DNA of 39,278 bases, taken from assembly GCA_024280115.1 (NCBI GenBank), contig JAJRQT010000172.1:1-39278 (forward strand), given 5' to 3'. This stretch comes from Bacteroidota bacterium (GTDB taxonomy: Bacteria > Bacteroidota > Bacteroidia > Cytophagales > Cyclobacteriaceae). A program made the position numbers and the translations under genes. Shown here piece by piece: positions 36,001-39,278 of this stretch (its first letter is position 1; each line of letters starts with the position of its first letter). A model generated the notes under the pieces. That model saw nothing but the letters and a program-made list of their open reading frames with translations, ran no database searches and was not told where the DNA came from.

Positions 36001-36604
36001 ATTATTTACCTCTGAAGAGTTGGAAGAAAGTTATAAAAGAGAAGGAGTACATTTTGAGTCTTCCATTCTTATTAATAATGGCAATGGAAAATTTCAATTA
36101 AAATCATTGCCGGTAGAAGCACAAATGGCTCCTGTCTTCGGAATAATTACCCAAGACTTCAATTTGGATGGTTTTATGGATTTAATTTTAGTAGGAAACG
36201 ATTATTCTCTAGAATTAATGTCTGGTAGAATAGATGCATCAAATGGTCTGGTATTATTGGGAAAAAACGATGGGAATTATAGAGTTTTAAAACCCTATGA
36301 ATCAGGATTTTTGATAAAAGGGGATGCAAAAGGAATTGCCAGGCTTTTTGATCGTAATAGGAATGAGGTTATTTTGACTACCCAAAATAAAGACTCATTA
36401 GTAGCGCACTCATATTTGATTGATAATAACCGTAAAATCATTGATCCAAAGGGTGCATTCCGGGCTGACATTAAATTGAAAAATGGAAAGATAAGAAAAC
36501 ATGAATTTTACTATGGATCATCATATTTATCTCAATCATCCAGAAAAATGAAAGTATTAGATTATTACACGGAAGTTGTCTTATATCAACAAAACAATAA
36601 TTAG
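33068..36604 (+). CDS. ASPIC/UnbV FG-GAP repeat lipoprotein
   Basis: The 1178-residue protein has a lipoprotein signal ending VAGC (C20). Many FG-GAP-type calcium-binding units follow (DFNNDGLQDVYF, DINYDGWLDIYV, DYDLDGDLDLFV and others), which together should form beta-propellers. The UnbV/ASPIC domain sits at about residues 515-600 (GIGAKIILYAGSQ to FWPGN). A second propeller runs to the C-terminus. These proteins are secreted or surface-exposed in Bacteroidota and often occur near polysaccharide-use or attachment genes; their ligand is unknown. It is transcribed divergently from the AddAB-like operon and convergently with its truncated paralogue. Confidence 0.92.
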   Translation: MTNNIYNYFILAFFVLVAGCSKAPSDKKFKIISSEQSGIDFSNSIEVNDTFNVIDFYYIYNGGGVGIGDFNNDGLQDVYFSGNQVFNKLYLNEGEFQFNDITKAAGVEASDIWSQGIAVVDINYDGWLDIYVCASIYNTNEKRSNKLYINNGLNEEGIPTFCEEANKWGIDESGHSSNAAFFDYDLDGDLDLFVLNNFMDRKFPSQFRPSIVDGSSVNSEKLYRNMGDETFVDVSQKAGILKEGYSHGISIRDLNLDGWPDIYITNDFLPNDILYINNQDGTFSNKVSDYLKHQCFSAMGNDIADINNDGLQEIMSLDMLPEINYRKKTMLLRSNPMNKINAQKYNYDFQFVRNMIHLNMGPDPNDNILYGEIGFLSGIYETDWSWSPLFADFDNDGFKDLVVANGFPGDVTDMDFAHYMNRFQNLVRHRSELFDTIPKVKIDNYIFKNNGDLTFSKKTKEWGFELKTFSNGAAYVDFDNDGDLDYITNNLNGKSTIYKNTTVGNSESNGKGNFLRVRLIGSKMNSQGIGAKIILYAGSQLQFHENNNYRGFMSTMDPVIHFGVGEIDLIDSLIVFWPGNVITRKYNILSNQEIELSYRGGEINSTLNLKDYLLKSGEKQIFKRIEKTPIIVYKHQEKELFEFNYQRTLPHKLSQYTPGIAVADINQDGLEDMYIGGNGIFPGSFLIQDKMGNFKKEYRIIPNDELLAKDMGILFFDADGDSDVDLYIVSGGIEKPVSDIFYTDRLYINDGRGLFSYKKAALPDLKKSGSCVKAADFDKDGDLDLFVGTRAKPGEYPFSESSHILLNDHGTFYDSTNEICPGLNTPEMVTDAIWTDFDNDQWIDLIVVGEWMDIKFYKNTNGQLIDVSNTALSVSSSGWWNCIVGCDIDDDGDTDYVLGNLGTNSIFQGTKEYPLTIYAKDFDLNGIVDPIIVKYGSDENFEMQPFPIYTRDDLFMQVGILRQRVPTYRDFGKATIKKLFTSEELEESYKREGVHFESSILINNGNGKFQLKSLPVEAQMAPVFGIITQDFNLDGFMDLILVGNDYSLELMSGRIDASNGLVLLGKNDGNYRVLKPYESGFLIKGDAKGIARLFDRNRNEVILTTQNKDSLVAHSYLIDNNRKIIDPKGAFRADIKLKNGKIRKHEFYYGSSYLSQSSRKMKVLDYYTEVVLYQQNNN

Positions 36605-36653
36605 AGTATTATAATTGATTTTTAAAAACATCCTTGATTTACATAATAATGTT

Positions 36654-39155
36654 TTACTTCTCATTTAATAAAAAGGAAACAGCATTGAGGTTATTTCTGG
36701 CTACAATCAATAATCTATCACCATGAAAATCATTTATAATAAGTGCATCCCTAACTTCTCCTTCAATTTTCAATCCACTCTGGAATGATGATATACTACT
36801 ATATTTACCACCAGGCATGCCCTTCAGCAAAACACCTCTATTGGCATCCAGTCTTCCAATTTCAGGTTTTATTCCATAAAAATTTCCAAAGAGCAGAAGA
36901 TCAATAATTCCATCACTATCCAGATCATCGGTTACTATACTAAAAATAGGCGAAACCTGAGCTTCATTGGGCAATGCCTCTAACCTAAAAACATTATCAT
37001 CATTCCAAAGAATGGCGCTTTTAAGATAAGTTGACTTTAGTTCAATAGCCCCTTGTCTTTGTTCCGGATCAAATAGCTCTTCATAAGTGGTTCTACCATA
37101 GTCTGCATATTTTTTAATTTTGTTATCAAGATGTGGGATTTGAGCTATTATATCCATTTTTGTAGCAAATGGATACGCTTTATCATCCCCCGGAGGGAAC
37201 CATTCAAGAATTTGTTCAGTTTTTCCATTTCGGTCAAAATCTTTTACATACAATTTCAAAGGTCGATCTACACTGGCTTTGAACTTACTGTTTAACCCCC
37301 AATTTCCAAGTATATAATCATCATCTCCATCATTATCCAAATCTTTTACTTCCATTGCAGACCACCACCCGTAGCTGTCCTTTACAACTCCCTTTTTTTT
37401 AAGTAATCCAAGTGTATTTTCAAATACTGTTATTGGCATCCAATCTCCTACTACGATGAGATCGGGATCATTATCATTATCCATATCACTCCACTTCGCT
37501 GCGGTGACCATACCCAATTTTCCAAATTCTTCAGTAGTCAAATCTATCCATTTGCCATTGCCATTATTTTGTAAAAGAAAACTACTTGGTACCAAGCCAT
37601 AATGACCAGGAACGGACCTTGCTCCAATAAATAAATCTATATCACCATCCTGATCAAAATCACAAGGTTCTATACAGGAGAGATTCCCAATTATACTTGG
37701 AGTTGATTGGATATTTATTGCAAAATCCCCATCTCCATTGTTTTCATAGAGGCGCATGTAAAAATTCTCTTTACCTTTTTGATATTCATTCCCTCCATGG
37801 CCTACAAGTAAATCTAAATCACCATCGTTATTAAAATCTAAAAAAGCTCCACATGTACTTTCAAGGGCATGGTCATTTTCAAAGACAATTTGTCGATCCC
37901 TTACAAAAGAACCATCTTTTTGCTGAAGAAAAAGTTTATTTGGGCTATTGGAAGCACCCAAAATTATTAAGTCTTTAAGCTTATCCCCATTGACATCACC
38001 TGATACTATTTTTGGCCCTTCAGCCGATATCATTTTATATGAAAGTCTTTCACTTTGAAAATCATTATATTGGTTTTCAGTATGCTTTGTCAACAATTGA
38101 AAAACCGGATCGTCTATTTCTGTAAAAAGTGGCTCCTCTTTTATATTGGGTTTCTTCCATTGCAAATCAGCTTTACGATAATCTAAAGTGATCATCTGAT
38201 TGCTTTTTATATTGGAAAGTACCTGCATTCTTTTGTCGGGCCAAATGACAGTCAAAGTATCAATACTATCCACCGTTGCAACACCAAAGATCAATCCCGG
38301 TGCTACAGAGCTTTCAAAACCACGAGATAAATAATGCTGTAATTCCTGCTTTTGTTGTCCTATTAATACAATGACTTTGGCGCCAATTCCAAATTGGTTC
38401 TTTTCAGGGCCTTTCAGCTTTATTTTTAAATAATTATTGGTTGTCTGTTGAACAGTATTATTCCGGTAAATGAAACACGTCATGTTTGCATTGTTAATGA
38501 CCAAATCAAGATCGCCATCATTGTCCAAATCTCCATAAGCAGATCCATTGCTAAAGGATGGGTTTGCTAACCCCCATTCAATAGATTTATTGATGAAAAC
38601 ATTATTTTTCTGATTCATGAACGCCACATTGGAGATTTTAGTAGAAGGCATGAATGGTAAAAAATCCCTGAAATCAGCTCTGTTTGATTCTCCAACGACT
38701 TGTTGCACTACATTGTTATTGGTTATCAAATCAACAAAATCAAAATCTGTAAGGTCTTTCTGGATACCATTACTTACAAAAATATCCTTCCAACCATCCA
38801 GATCCATATCAAATATTAAAGCCCCCCAACTCCAATCAGAAGAACCCACTTCCGCCATGTACGCAATTTCTTGAAATTCACCATTGCTATTATTAAGTTG
38901 AAGACAGTTTTGCATAATTTGGTGATGGTATATGGAATCAAACTTCATGTTACCCATTCTAAAAGATTCAAACTGGGTCATGGTTTTTATTCTGTAATTA
39001 TCCGGAGGAAGCATATCCGTGGTCATAATTTCTGGCCCTCCAATATTATTAATATCGGCAATATCTGCTCCCATGCTATTAAGGGAGGTCATAGCTATCC
39101 GGGTTTCAATTTCTTCAGCAAAGGTCCCATCGCCATTGTTGATGTATAAATAGTG
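36654..39155 (-). pseudogene. ASPIC/UnbV FG-GAP protein, 5' part missing
   Basis: The open frame runs from the stop at 36654 up to 39155, where TGA (39158-39156) closes it. The first residues, HYLYINNGDGTFAEEIETR, are plainly the middle of an FG-GAP protein. They match the intact paralogue from about its residue 272 (ILYINNQDGTF). The signal peptide and about 270 N-terminal residues are missing, and no other frame in 39156-39278 continues the family pattern. The ATG at 39092 would start inside a repeat and lacks export signals. The UnbV/ASPIC domain and the later propeller are intact. The break is abrupt, which suggests an insertion or rearrangement at about 39155. Confidence 0.8.
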
Positions 39156-39197
39156 TCACTAAGAAAACGCATCTCTCGTTTTTGCAATATAATTATT

Positions 39198-39278
39198 TTA
39201 ATATTTTATTGCACTCTTAATTTTCTGATTTCTGATGGATTTCGAACTAACTTTTAGCTTTTCCATTTCTGAACCAAA
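39198..39278 (-). CDS. C-terminal tail of an unidentified protein (partial, possible transposase)
   Basis: One frame stays open from the window edge to a TAA at 39198, giving 26 basic residues (SEMEKLKVSSKSIRNQKIKS and so on). The stop is 42 bases from the junction in the ASPIC gene. A short distance between the stop codon of a transposase and the end of its element is normal, so this may be the end of an insertion-sequence transposase. The fragment is too short to recognise, and chance is not excluded. Confidence 0.3.
   Translation of the reverse strand, partial: FGSEMEKLKVSSKSIRNQKIKSAIKY

Noticed and set aside
36625..36655. AAAACAT...ATGTTTT as a terminator between the convergent ASPIC genes
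   Set aside because: The loop would be 17 bases and the stem only seven AT-rich pairs, overlapping a stop codon; too weak to call.

Overview
The window looks like a piece of a Bacteroidota chromosome, most likely from a Cytophagales-type bacterium. The DNA is AT-rich. Shine-Dalgarno signals are weak. It encodes several families typical of this phylum: orphan MacB/FtsX-like permeases, ASPIC/UnbV FG-GAP lipoproteins, a Bacteroidota-type TruA paralogue, an AddAB-like nuclease pair, an ECF sigma factor with a TPR partner, and a GH106-like hydrolase with a Tat signal. I saw no rRNA, tRNA, CRISPR array or phage. Assignments are from motif and family recognition only; no database search was possible.

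Layout. 1-399: start of a Tat-exported lipoprotein gene that runs off the left edge. 615-1932 (-): ECF sigma factor plus TPR/anti-sigma-like membrane protein, ending in a long AT-only hairpin. 2311-3239 (+): Xre/ParS-type antitoxin and RES-domain toxin. 3339-5229 (-): a TetR regulator followed by an SRPBCC protein and an SDR oxidoreductase, with near-identical inverted-repeat sites upstream of the regulator and upstream of the SRPBCC gene. 5343-6495 (-): MOSC and MaoC-like proteins. 6656-11989 (+): a small membrane protein and two tandem MacB-like permeases, the second broken by one in-frame amber codon. 11995-15053 (-): beta-barrel protein, POT peptide transporter, TruA-like pseudouridine synthase. 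15099-18167 (-): a translationally coupled surface-glycan operon (fucosyltransferase-like, sulfotransferase, GT4). 18258-25356: beta-barrel protein, unrecognised secreted protein, GH106-like hydrolase, fructosamine kinase and PqaA-like hydrolase. 25391-26054: a RAYT transposase between two inverted REP-like hairpins. 26109-32975 (-): low-molecular-weight phosphatase, then the AddB-like/AddA-like pair. 33068-39155: two convergent ASPIC/FG-GAP genes, the second cut off at its 5' end at a junction that may be the end of an insertion sequence.

Genes that clearly work together are the sigma/TPR pair, the toxin-antitoxin pair, the TetR regulon, the three-gene glycan operon and the AddA/AddB pair. 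The most informative oddities are the paired TetR sites, the amber-split permease, the RAYT with its flanking hairpins, the fucosyl/sulfotransferase operon and the truncated ASPIC gene. I did not find a convincing entirely new system.
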